The position numbers and the translations under genes were made by a program. Below the pieces are notes generated by a model. That model was not told the origin of the DNA. It made no database searches and saw only the letters and a list, made by a program, of their open reading frames with translations. Shown here one piece after another: positions 55,546 to 63,971 of a DNA stretch of 64,000 nucleotides. The stretch is from Ochrovirga pacifica (GTDB lineage: Bacteria; Bacteroidota; Bacteroidia; Flavobacteriales; Flavobacteriaceae): NCBI RefSeq assembly GCF_000220525.1, contig NZ_AFPK01000034.1:56927-120926 (forward strand), read 5' to 3'. Numbering within the stretch: the first letter of the stretch is position 1; every line of letters begins with the position of its first letter.

Positions 55546-55553
55546 TACCTTTG
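55546..55553 (+). promoter_or_regulatory. -7 promoter element of prfB
   Basis: TACCTTTG, perfect TAnnTTTG, ends 5 bp before the ATG at 55559. It lies inside the frame's upstream extension and thus supports 55559 as the start; it also implies an almost leaderless mRNA. Confidence 0.55.
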
Positions 55554-55558
55554 TAAGT

Positions 55559-56665
55559 ATGATAAATCAAGAACAGATACAAAAGTTAAACAACCGAGTT
55601 GTGAAACTAAAACAATATTTAGAGATTGATAAAAAAATGATTGAAATAAACAATCAGGAAGAACAGTCTCTAGCTCCCGATTTTTGGAACGATCCCAAAA
55701 AAGCAGAAGCTCATATGAAAAATCTTAGAGGGCTAAAAAAGTGGGTAGAAGACTATTCTAAAGCCAAAGAGTTGGTAGAGGATTTAGGAGTTACTTTAGA
55801 GTTTTTTAAAGAAGGTGAGGCAACAGAAGAGGAAGTGAATAATTTGGAAGAACAAGCGATTACGCTGTTAGAAGATGTTGAGTTTAGAAATATGTTGTCT
55901 GATGAAGGAGATGAAATGAGTGCTGTGTTGCAAATTACAGCCGGAGCAGGAGGAACAGAAAGTTGCGATTGGGCTTCTATGTTGTTTAGAATGTATACCA
56001 TGTGGGCTCAAAAACAAGGATACAAAATTAAAGAACTAAACTTGCAAGATGGAGATGTAGCAGGAATAAAAACAGTAACGATAGAGGTAGATGGTGAATT
56101 TGCTTTTGGATACTTAAAAGGAGAAAATGGAGTGCATCGTTTGGTAAGAATTTCTCCGTTTGATAGTAATGCCAAACGTCATACATCTTTTGCATCGGTG
56201 TATGTATACCCTTTGGTGGATGATTCTATCGAAATAAAAATAGATCCGTCAGAATATTCTTTTGAAACAATGAGAGCCAGTGGTGCAGGCGGACAGAATG
56301 TAAACAAAGTAGAAACAGCAGTGAGATTAAGACACCATCCAACAGGAATAATTATAGAAAATTCAGAAACCAGATCGCAGTTAGATAATAAAACCAAAGC
56401 TATGCAACTGCTAAAATCTCAGTTATATGAACTAGAGCTGCAAAAGAAAATGGCTGCTAGAGATGAGATTGAAGCCAATAAAATGAAAATTGATTTTGGA
56501 TCTCAAATAAGAAACTATGTAATGCATCCATACAAACTGGTAAAAGATGTTAGAACCGCTTATGAGACAGCGAATGTAGATGCCGTAATGAATGGAGATA
56601 TAGATGGTTTTTTAAAATCATTTTTAATGAAATCAGGACAACAAGAAAATAACAACGAATTGTAA
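55559..56665 (+). CDS. prfB: Peptide chain release factor 2, without programmed frameshift
   Basis: RF2 ends translation at UGA and UAA. The 368-residue protein has the stop-codon-reading SPF motif ('RISPFDSNAKRHTSF') and the GGQ motif ('ASGAGGQNVNKVETAVRL') that triggers peptide release. In E. coli the gene has an in-frame UGA at codon 26 read by a +1 shift; the aligned site here ('LKQYLEIDKK') is one continuous frame, so that autoregulation is missing. The frame is open 15 codons upstream to 55514, but the family start and the promoter indicate ATG 55559. Confidence 0.95.
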   Translation: MINQEQIQKLNNRVVKLKQYLEIDKKMIEINNQEEQSLAPDFWNDPKKAEAHMKNLRGLKKWVEDYSKAKELVEDLGVTLEFFKEGEATEEEVNNLEEQAITLLEDVEFRNMLSDEGDEMSAVLQITAGAGGTESCDWASMLFRMYTMWAQKQGYKIKELNLQDGDVAGIKTVTIEVDGEFAFGYLKGENGVHRLVRISPFDSNAKRHTSFASVYVYPLVDDSIEIKIDPSEYSFETMRASGAGGQNVNKVETAVRLRHHPTGIIIENSETRSQLDNKTKAMQLLKSQLYELELQKKMAARDEIEANKMKIDFGSQIRNYVMHPYKLVKDVRTAYETANVDAVMNGDIDGFLKSFLMKSGQQENNNEL

Positions 56666-56670
56666 AAAGC

Positions 56671-57012
56671 ATGATTACCATATACCACAATCCGAGATGT
56701 AGTAAAAGCAGGCAAGGTGTTGCTTTTTTAGAAGAGAAAAAAGTAGAATTTAAAATAATTAAATACTTAAACGAAACGCTGTCTTTTGACGATTTAAAAG
56801 AAATCATAAGTCAGCTAAATATCAAACCAATAACATTGGTAAGAAAAAATGAAACTATTTGGAAAAGTGAATTTAAAGGAAAAGAGTGGTCTGATGATGA
56901 AATTATTCAGGCAATGGTAGTGCATCCCAAATTAATAGAAAGACCTATTGTTATAAATAACGGAAAAGCAGTAGTGGCAAGACCTGTAGATAAAATAGAA
57001 GAGATTTTGTAA
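56671..57012 (+). CDS. ArsC/Spx-family reductase-like protein
   Basis: A 113-residue thioredoxin-fold protein of the ArsC family. The start 'ITIYHNPRCSKSRQGVAFLEE' has the catalytic Cys of glutaredoxin-dependent arsenate reductases, and 'KPITLVRKNETIWK' and 'HPKLIERPIVINNGKAVVARP' are typical of ArsC. No other arsenic genes are near, so it may be a general arsenate reductase or a relative with another role. It follows prfB by 5 bp. Confidence 0.87.
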   Translation: MITIYHNPRCSKSRQGVAFLEEKKVEFKIIKYLNETLSFDDLKEIISQLNIKPITLVRKNETIWKSEFKGKEWSDDEIIQAMVVHPKLIERPIVINNGKAVVARPVDKIEEIL

Positions 57013-57046
57013 AAGTGTTTTAAAATTATAATTGTTATTTAGACTT

Positions 57047-57622
57047 ATGCACAGGCACTTTATGATTCACAAACCTTATGGATATTTGTCTCAGTTTGTA
57101 AGTAGAGAAAAATTAGCTCATAAAAAAAAGTACTTAGGAGATTTGTACAGTGTTCCTCAGGGTACGATGGCTGTTGGTCGTTTGGACGAACCTAGCGAGG
57201 GTTTATTGTTGTTAACTACTGATGGGGTAGAGAGTGAGTTAGTACGATCTAAGAAATATGAAAAAGAATACTATGTACAGGTTGATGGCATTGCAGAACA
57301 AGAGCATGTGTCTAAGTTAAGCAAAGGGGTTTTGATAGGATTGGGAAAAGGAAAGTATTACCAAACTTTGCCTTGTAGGGTACAATTAATCAATCCCCCA
57401 GAAAAGTTACCACATCGTTCTAAAAAAATAAGAGACGAAAGACATGGACCTACTTCATGGCTAAGCATTACTATTACCGAAGGTAAATTTAGACAAGTAA
57501 GAAAAATGTGTGCAGCTGTTCAGCTACCAGTCTTACGTTTGATACGTGTTCGTATAGGTGCTATGCATTTAAATGACATTCCTAATCAGGGAATTTTAGA
57601 AGTTTCTGCTTTTAAAGATTAA
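57047..57622 (+). CDS. RsuA/RluE-type pseudouridine synthase
   Basis: A 191-residue small pseudouridine synthase that converts uridine to pseudouridine in ribosomal RNA, closest to RluE by its short form without an N-terminal S4 domain. The catalytic motif 'AVGRLDEPSEGLLLLTTDG' holds the active Asp; 'EYYVQVDG', 'SWLSITITEGKFRQVRKM' and 'LRLIRVRIG' follow as in the family. The frame opens at a TTG (57032), but ATG 57047 is a better start (57062 also possible). Its last 4 bp overlap the convergent GyrI-like gene. Confidence 0.9.
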   Translation: MHRHFMIHKPYGYLSQFVSREKLAHKKKYLGDLYSVPQGTMAVGRLDEPSEGLLLLTTDGVESELVRSKKYEKEYYVQVDGIAEQEHVSKLSKGVLIGLGKGKYYQTLPCRVQLINPPEKLPHRSKKIRDERHGPTSWLSITITEGKFRQVRKMCAAVQLPVLRLIRVRIGAMHLNDIPNQGILEVSAFKD

Positions 57623-58098
57623 AGAAGTTTTTTGATAGGAATCCAAATTTCTTCTTCAGAATTAGGGTCATTGTTTTTGTAATGTTTTCCTAAAACTTCA
57701 AAATGAGGTCTTTTGTCTAGCTCGTACCCTGAATTAGGTAACCACTCTGTATAAATATACTGAAATATACTAGGATCGTCACTTAGACCTTTGTAGTTAA
57801 AAACAGCATACAAACCGCCCATTAGCTGAAAAGAAGTAAGTGATGCCGGAACCTCATCAAAAGAATAGACTTCTACAGTAGCCCATTTTACAAAAGGACG
57901 ATTGGGACTAAACTCCATAAAGTACAACTCATCATACATTTGCATCGAGATTTTGTCCTCAGAAATTCTATTTGGAATCTCGTCAATACATGCCATAAAC
58001 TCACTCCACAATTGCTGTGTTTTATTATCCGTTAAACTCATGTTTTTAGATAAACCTACAAGTTTCTTTTCGGTTAAAGTAATAATCCTTGGCTGCAT
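57619..58098 (-). CDS. GyrI-like (AraC effector-binding) domain protein
   Basis: A 159-residue cytosolic protein with the SHS2-type effector-binding fold: 'PRIITLTEKKLVGLSKNMSL' at the start, 'LMGGLYAVFNYKGL' in the middle and 'EVLGKHYKNNDPNSEEEIWIPIK' at the end, as in GyrI-like proteins and AraC effector domains. There is no DNA-binding domain, so it probably binds small hydrophobic molecules or a partner protein. Convergent, 4-bp overlap with the pseudouridine synthase gene. Confidence 0.85.
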   Translation of the reverse strand: MQPRIITLTEKKLVGLSKNMSLTDNKTQQLWSEFMACIDEIPNRISEDKISMQMYDELYFMEFSPNRPFVKWATVEVYSFDEVPASLTSFQLMGGLYAVFNYKGLSDDPSIFQYIYTEWLPNSGYELDKRPHFEVLGKHYKNNDPNSEEEIWIPIKKLL

Positions 58099-58127
58099 AA
58101 TATAACTGTTTAGTACAGTATAAACAT

Positions 58128-58158
58128 AAAAAAATCCGCTAGAATTAGCAGATTTTTA
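58128..58158 (-). terminator. Terminator of the phytase gene
   Basis: On the minus strand an 11-bp stem (AAAATCTGCTA..TAGCGGATTTT, one T:G pair) followed by T's, 20 bp after the stop. Confidence 0.75.
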
Positions 58159-58178
58159 AGGTTTTGATTGCGTTAAGA

Positions 58179-59213
58179 TTATGGCAGATGTTTTAGGATT
58201 TCTCTAAAATCAACAAGTTTAAAGTTTTGATTTTTAACAGTTTCATCATCTTTGTTTTCTCCATCTTGAGCTATAAAAAAACCTTTTTTAAAGTTAGAGA
58301 AACTGACAGATGTTGCATCGATACCATCGGTATCGTTGGTGCCGTCTACCCTTCCATCAACAAGAGTAAAACTTTTGAGATATTTGTGAGAAGCTCTATC
58401 AAAAACAGCGTATGAATTGTTACCCTGAGAGGATAAAATAAGGTATCCCTGACCTTTTTCTTTTTTATAAAGAGTTACACCTTCAAAATCATCTTTTAAA
58501 TTTGTGTCGTTAGTTTTGGCAATAAGTGTTCTTTTTTGGTTTAAATCATTGGCATTGTATTTCCATAAAGCCACGTTTTCTTCAGCAATATAAATAGCTC
58601 CTGTTTCGTCATCAGCTACCATTCCTTCGGTAATAGAACCTACTTGAATACGCTGTGTTAGATTCCCTTTTAGTTTATTGTCAACAACAGACAATGTCCA
58701 TTTTTCAACCCCACCATCTTTGCCAGAAACAAACACAAATAGTTGTTCATTTTGTTGGTACATACACAAACCGTAAATCTCTTCTAATTCTGATTTTAGA
58801 GGGCTGTGGACGATGTTTTCTAAAGTTCCGTTTAGGTTTACTTTATGCAAGGTGATGGAGTTGTTTGTTCTGTTAGAGGCCGCTACAACAGCCATTTTTT
58901 TGCCATTGATGTTTACTTGATATCTAATGTCTACATTGTTTACCTTTCCTACGGGGTAGTTGTAGCGTAATTCTCCTTGTAAGTTATATACACATAGCCC
59001 TTGTTTTTTGTTGGTTCCTATAATGGTAGATTGTTCAAGGGTGTTAGGGTGTATCCAAATACAAATATCATCAGCAGCATCTTCTTTAGTAGCTACTGGA
59101 GTGGTTTCTAGTGCAGCTTTTACAGAAAACACCAATTCTGGTTGTTGAAATTGATGCTGGCATGAAGTTAGTATACCAACAATTAGTATTGGCAAAATTA
59201 TTTTTTTTATCAT
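58179..59213 (-). CDS. Beta-propeller phytase (lipoprotein)
   Basis: A 344-residue 3-phytase that releases phosphate from inositol phosphates with calcium. The protein is a lipoprotein ('VGILTSC', C18). The propeller begins 'KEDAADDICIWIHPNTLEQS', the standard opening of the family; 'ASNRTNNSITLH', 'EEIYGLCMY', 'DDFEGVTLYKK' and 'DTDGIDATSVS' carry the calcium and phosphate-binding residues. It is downstream of the TonB receptor on the same strand but behind an internal terminator, so it may be expressed less. The pair with receptor and PhoD shows a phosphate-scavenging role. Confidence 0.92.
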   Translation of the reverse strand: MIKKIILPILIVGILTSCQHQFQQPELVFSVKAALETTPVATKEDAADDICIWIHPNTLEQSTIIGTNKKQGLCVYNLQGELRYNYPVGKVNNVDIRYQVNINGKKMAVVAASNRTNNSITLHKVNLNGTLENIVHSPLKSELEEIYGLCMYQQNEQLFVFVSGKDGGVEKWTLSVVDNKLKGNLTQRIQVGSITEGMVADDETGAIYIAEENVALWKYNANDLNQKRTLIAKTNDTNLKDDFEGVTLYKKEKGQGYLILSSQGNNSYAVFDRASHKYLKSFTLVDGRVDGTNDTDGIDATSVSFSNFKKGFFIAQDGENKDDETVKNQNFKLVDFREILKHLP

Positions 59214-59227
59214 AGTCTCTAAGTTAA

Positions 59228-59260
59228 AAAAAGCCTATAACAATTGCTATAGGCTTTGGT
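59228..59260 (-). terminator. Terminator between the TonB receptor and phytase genes
   Basis: On the minus strand a 10-bp stem (AAAGCCTATA..TATAGGCTTT) with T7 lies in the 63-bp gap between the two genes. It may lower phytase expression relative to the receptor. Confidence 0.7.
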
Positions 59261-59276
59261 TTGTATGGAGGATGGG

Positions 59277-62024
59277 TTAAAAGTTGTACTTTACACCAAC
59301 ACTCCAGTTTATTCCGTAAAACTCATTTTGCATAGTAAAGTTTTCAGATCCTTGGTAATATCTTAATGGTTGATTGGTTAGGTTTTTTACTTCAGCAAAC
59401 AATCTTAAACCACTAATTAGTTCGTAGTTTCCGTTTACATCTAAAAACAATTGTTTATCGTAGTATCTGTCTTCTTGTGCTTCGTCACCGTATTCATCAA
59501 TATAATCATCTGCAAAGTTTAAAGAAGCACGTAAGGTTAGCTTCTTGTTTTCATAAGCTAAAGAAGAATTAAACATGTTTTGTACCGCTCCTACCAATGC
59601 TAAGTCTTCTTCTTCTCTACCCTCAATTCCTGATGTTTCTGAACCTGTGTAGGTGTAGTTTAAGTATACACTCCAGTTGTTTAATTGTTCAGAGATGAAG
59701 CTCAATCTAGATTGTACAGAAGCCTCTAAACCATATACTTTTGCTTTGTCTCCATTTCTTGGTTGTGAATATTCAAAACTATCAGTATAGGCATTGTCTA
59801 TATAATCGTCTTCTCTGTAGTTAAAAATAAAGTTGTCTAATTCTTTGTAAAATCCTCCTAAAGAAACAATTCCTACAGAAGAAAAATAGTGTTCAAACAT
59901 TAAATCTAAGTTGTTCGCTTCTGTTGCCTCTAATGCAGGATTACCTGCTTCAAATTCTAAATCGTCAGAATTGATGAATTCGTAAGGAACCAAATCGTAG
60001 TAATTAGGACGAGCAATGGTTTTAGAATAAGCTGCACGTAAAATAGTGTTTTTAGTAAAGTTGTACTTTAGCTGTAAGTTAGGCAACCAGTTGGTGTAAG
60101 ATTTGGTTTCGTTTAATGCCTGTGCATCTGAAACTTTTTCTGCTGTTTCTACATCAATTCTGTAACCTGTGTAGTCTAGTTCTGTGTTTTCTACTCTTAA
60201 TCCAGCTAATACTGTAAAATTCTCTCCAAAATTTTGAGTAAGCATTGCATATACAGAGTTTACATCTTCTTGTGCTTTGTAATTTCCTGGCACAAACTCT
60301 TCTAAATCTGCTTCTTTGTCAAACAAAGACTTATTGTTTAAATCCAAGCCTCCTAGGTAGTTGGCAGGAACAAAGTATCCTAGTTTGTATTTGCTACCTG
60401 GTCCAAAATCGCTTAAAGTTTTGTCTTTAAAAGGTACATTTGTTAAATCTTCAACAGCATCATACTTAAAAAAGTCGTTATCTCTTAGCTTATTTTTTTG
60501 TTGATATTTGTATCCTGTTTTGATTTTGTTAGCAAAAAATCCTGTTTCGTTAATTGGAAATTCAAAATCAGCTTTAAAGCTATAATTTTCTTCGGCAGTC
60601 CATTGATTTTCTTCAGTAATTTCGTCCAATTTAAACAAAGAAGGATCGTTGTAATTGTAATTAGAAAACACCATAAGAGGTGATTTTGTGTCGTTTAAAT
60701 TTTGTTTTAACTGAGTTTCGTCTAACACATAAGCAATGTATCTTTCGTTAGGTCTTGCTTCCGAAGCTTTAGAATAACTAGCTTTCCAGTCTGCTTTTAC
60801 AGTACCAAATAAAATATGCTCTCCGTTTAAAGCAAATTTTTGAATTTGTTGTTCTTCTAAACGTGCATCTTTCTCTGTTCCTCCTTTGGTTTCTCTTGCT
60901 ATTTCTGCATTGTACAAACCAGGTCTGTTTTCGTTTTCTTCAATGTCCTTAATTTCAACTCTGTATCTGTTTTCCCAGTCTTTTCTATTATTTAAAACTC
61001 CGTGGAAATAAATAGAGTTTTCGTTGTTAAACTTGTAGTCTAAGTTTAAGGCAAGACTTTGTCTTAGTCTGGTTAAATCGTAACGTCTAATATCTTGATC
61101 GGTAACTACCATTTTGTCATCATCGTTTTTGTCCCACTCAAACTCCACGTTGTCAGAACCAAATTCATTGGTTTGAGAAGAAGCACTTAACACGGCTCCA
61201 AATTTGTTGTTAAAAAAACGATCTGCCAAAACTACAGAGAAGTTATGAATCAACCCATCTTTTCTAATAGGGTTTTGTCCGTAAGCAGCTGTTGCTGTAA
61301 TTCTTCTTGCATTAGCTGCACGAGTTACTAAGTTTACAGAACCACCTATAGCATCTCCTTCCATATCTGGTGTTACCACTTTATTTACCTCAACTGCTTG
61401 TACCATGTCAGACGGAATTAAGTCCATTTGTACGTTTCTATTGTCCCCTTCTGCAGATGGAATTCTTTCGCCATTAAGAGTTACAGAGTTCAACTGTGTA
61501 GCCAATCCTCTAATAATAATATTTCTTGCTTCTCCTTGATCATTTTGTACAGCTATACCAGGCATACGCTTGATAGCATCTCCAATATTGGCATCGGGAA
61601 ATTTACCTACTTGATCTGAAGCTACAACATTGGTAATGTTCATGTTGTTTTTTTGCTTGTTTAGTCCTTTTGCTTGTCCTTTTCCAATACTTCCTTTTAG
61701 TACAATTTCATTCAAACTGTTTACATCGGCTTCTAGTACAAAATTAACAACGGCAGAATTGTTTTTTAACACAACGTTACTGCTTTGTGATTTAAATCCT
61801 AGGTAAGAAGACTCTACCATATATTTAGTGTCTTTTAATCCTAAAATGATAAAATTTCCATCAAAGTCAGTAATTGTTTTTGTGTTTAAATCTGTTACTG
61901 TAATAACAGCTCCTGGTAAAGGCAAGTTGTTTTCGTCGGTAACTTTACCTCTAATAATTCCTTTCTGAGCAAATCCTATCAAAGTACATAGAAAGAACAT
62001 GCTCGTTAAAATCCATTTTTTCAT
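59277..62024 (-). CDS. TonB-dependent outer-membrane receptor (phytase-linked)
   Basis: A 915-residue TonB-dependent receptor with signal peptide (1-19), a carboxypeptidase-regulatory-like domain (~22-105, 'IIRGKVTDENNLPLPGAV'), a plug (~130-235, 'GDAIKRMPGIAVQNDQGE', 'IIIRGLATQLNSVTLNG', 'GGSVNLVTRA') and a 22-strand barrel to the C-terminal Phe. The opening resembles receptors of the Caulobacter-type group. With phytase and divergent PhoD it is probably an importer of phytate breakdown products or other organic phosphates. No SusD partner is present. Its promoter has TAAGTTTG at 62057-62050. Confidence 0.9.
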   Translation of the reverse strand: MKKWILTSMFFLCTLIGFAQKGIIRGKVTDENNLPLPGAVITVTDLNTKTITDFDGNFIILGLKDTKYMVESSYLGFKSQSSNVVLKNNSAVVNFVLEADVNSLNEIVLKGSIGKGQAKGLNKQKNNMNITNVVASDQVGKFPDANIGDAIKRMPGIAVQNDQGEARNIIIRGLATQLNSVTLNGERIPSAEGDNRNVQMDLIPSDMVQAVEVNKVVTPDMEGDAIGGSVNLVTRAANARRITATAAYGQNPIRKDGLIHNFSVVLADRFFNNKFGAVLSASSQTNEFGSDNVEFEWDKNDDDKMVVTDQDIRRYDLTRLRQSLALNLDYKFNNENSIYFHGVLNNRKDWENRYRVEIKDIEENENRPGLYNAEIARETKGGTEKDARLEEQQIQKFALNGEHILFGTVKADWKASYSKASEARPNERYIAYVLDETQLKQNLNDTKSPLMVFSNYNYNDPSLFKLDEITEENQWTAEENYSFKADFEFPINETGFFANKIKTGYKYQQKNKLRDNDFFKYDAVEDLTNVPFKDKTLSDFGPGSKYKLGYFVPANYLGGLDLNNKSLFDKEADLEEFVPGNYKAQEDVNSVYAMLTQNFGENFTVLAGLRVENTELDYTGYRIDVETAEKVSDAQALNETKSYTNWLPNLQLKYNFTKNTILRAAYSKTIARPNYYDLVPYEFINSDDLEFEAGNPALEATEANNLDLMFEHYFSSVGIVSLGGFYKELDNFIFNYREDDYIDNAYTDSFEYSQPRNGDKAKVYGLEASVQSRLSFISEQLNNWSVYLNYTYTGSETSGIEGREEEDLALVGAVQNMFNSSLAYENKKLTLRASLNFADDYIDEYGDEAQEDRYYDKQLFLDVNGNYELISGLRLFAEVKNLTNQPLRYYQGSENFTMQNEFYGINWSVGVKYNF

Positions 62025-62049
62025 TGTTTAGTTTTTAAGTTTTATGCCT

Positions 62050-62057
62050 CAAACTTA
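62050..62057 (-). promoter_or_regulatory. -7 promoter element of the TonB receptor gene
   Basis: TAAGTTTG on the minus strand matches TAnnTTTG, 25 bp upstream of the ATG. Confidence 0.45.
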
Positions 62058-62111
62058 TGTAATCTAAACAAGTGTTAATGTTAGGCTATCGTAACCAAAA
62101 AATCAAAAAAA

Positions 62112-62144
62112 GGTTGATAGAAAGTTAATCTAAAGTTAGACTAG
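62112..62144. promoter_or_regulatory. Three 11-bp direct repeats, Pho-box-like
   Basis: GGTTGATAGAA, AGTTAATCTAA and AGTTAGACTAG follow each other without gaps between two divergent phosphate genes. The 11-bp period is the spacing of PhoB binding units in other bacteria. The second and third units agree at 8 of 11 bases. Confidence 0.45.
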
Positions 62145-62291
62145 TATAAACTGTACTCAAAGCAATAGATTAGGTTTTTGTAGATGTTACAATTTATTAA
62201 CATCTGCAAGAACAGTGTAATATAATGATAAGATTTTTCTAACTTGGAGTTCTATCTAAGAGATGAACTTAGCCACAAACAAACAATTTCC

Positions 62292-63971
62292 ATGGAAAAA
62301 TATAACAATAGTAGAAGAAAATTTATTCAAAATGCTTTAATGGCTACAGGAGGGGTAATGTTAGCTCCTAATTTTATAAGTTGTAGTGACGATGATGTAG
62401 CCAACGGAAAAATAGATACCTCAGGTTTTACCAATGTCAATTTTACACAAGGGGTTGCTAGTTTTGATCCTACAGATTCTAAAGTGATTATTTGGACACG
62501 TTACAGCCAGTCAAACAAAGAAATTGTTTGGGAAGTAGCCACCGATGCAGCATTTACAACCATCTTAAGAAGCGGAACTATTGTAACCGAAGCAAACAGA
62601 GATAATACGTTAGCTGTAGAGCTTACAGAATTGGAGGAAAATTTAAAATTGTACTACCGATTTATCAATAAAAAAGACAAAGAAGTTTCAGTAACAGGAG
62701 AAACAATTACATTGCCAGTTCAGGCAGAAAGTATCAAACTAGCTATTTGTTCTTGTTCTAATTATCCTGCTGGATATTTTAATGTATACAATGCTATGGC
62801 AAACTCTGAAGCAGATATAATAGTCCATCTAGGAGATTATATTTATGAGTATCAAGCAAATGGTTACGGAACAATAGGAGGATTGAATCGTATTCACGAA
62901 CCAGCACATGAAATCGTATCATTAGAAGATTATAGAACAAGATACAAACAGTACAGGTCGGATGAAGATTTGCAGTTAGCTCATCAAAAAAAGCCGTTTA
63001 TTTGTGTGTGGGATGATCATGAAGTTGCTAACGATACGTACAAAGATGGGGCAGAAAACCATTCACCAAGCGAAGGCCCTTTTGAGGTAAGAAAAGCATC
63101 TGCCCTACAGGCTTATAGCGAGTTTTTGCCTTTTAGTAGATTGGAGGCTGACAATCAGGAACTAATATACAGAGCCTTTAACTTAGGAAATTTGGTGGAT
63201 TTATTTATGTTAGATACCCGCGTTATAGGGAGAGACAAACAACTTAATATTTTTGATTATTTTACTACTACTGGTTTTGATGCCAATGCTTATACAGCAG
63301 CTATTTATAAACTTGATAGAACTATTTTAGGGAACACACAGCGCAATTGGTTGTTAGATCAGTTGCAAGGAGCAACGTCTAAATGGCAAGTCCTAGGACA
63401 ACAAGTGTTAATGGGAAAAATGGAAGTGCCAGCAGAAATGCTAACCGCTTTTGGTTCTGATAATTTTACAGAAATACTTACAAATTTGGTGGGGTTAAAA
63501 GCAAGGTATTTACAAGGAGATCCTACTTTAACTCCACAAGAAACTGAAAGAGTGCTAACCGTTTTTCCTTACAACTTAGATGCATGGGACGGCTACCCTG
63601 TTGAAAGAGAAATTATTTTTAATGCTTTAGGCGATAAAAAAATTGTAACCTTTGCAGGAGATACTCATAACGGATGGAGTAGTACACTTAAAAAAGAAGA
63701 CGGTACAGAAGTAGGAATAGAAATTGCTACATCAAGTGTAAGTTCACCTGGATTTGAAGTCTATACGGGTTTAAACCCTGTAGATGTAGGAGGATTTCAG
63801 CAAGCATTAACCACCTTAATAGACAATTTAAATTATTTTAATGCTTCTAAAAGAGGGTTTGTATTAACTACTTTTACACAAAACGATGTAAAAGCAGAGT
63901 GGAATTATGTAAACACCATAGAAAGCAAAAACTTTACTGCCGAAAAAGAACATACAATTACTTATTCTTAA
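62292..63971 (+). CDS. PhoD-type alkaline phosphatase
   Basis: A 559-residue exported phosphodiesterase/phosphatase of the PhoD family. The N-terminus has a twin-arginine signal ('NSRRKFIQNALMATGG') so it is folded before export. Family motifs are seen: 'FTQGVASFDPTDSKVIIWTRY' in parts, 'IVHLGDYIYEYQ' (metal Asp), 'CVWDDHEVANDTYKDGAENH' (metal site and Asn/Asp) and 'FAGDTHNGWS' (His ligand). It hydrolyses organic phosphate esters, using calcium and iron in known members. The frame opens at a TTG (62244), but ATG 62292 places the Tat signal correctly. Divergent from the TonB receptor. Confidence 0.92.
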   Translation: MEKYNNSRRKFIQNALMATGGVMLAPNFISCSDDDVANGKIDTSGFTNVNFTQGVASFDPTDSKVIIWTRYSQSNKEIVWEVATDAAFTTILRSGTIVTEANRDNTLAVELTELEENLKLYYRFINKKDKEVSVTGETITLPVQAESIKLAICSCSNYPAGYFNVYNAMANSEADIIVHLGDYIYEYQANGYGTIGGLNRIHEPAHEIVSLEDYRTRYKQYRSDEDLQLAHQKKPFICVWDDHEVANDTYKDGAENHSPSEGPFEVRKASALQAYSEFLPFSRLEADNQELIYRAFNLGNLVDLFMLDTRVIGRDKQLNIFDYFTTTGFDANAYTAAIYKLDRTILGNTQRNWLLDQLQGATSKWQVLGQQVLMGKMEVPAEMLTAFGSDNFTEILTNLVGLKARYLQGDPTLTPQETERVLTVFPYNLDAWDGYPVEREIIFNALGDKKIVTFAGDTHNGWSSTLKKEDGTEVGIEIATSSVSSPGFEVYTGLNPVDVGGFQQALTTLIDNLNYFNASKRGFVLTTFTQNDVKAEWNYVNTIESKNFTAEKEHTITYS

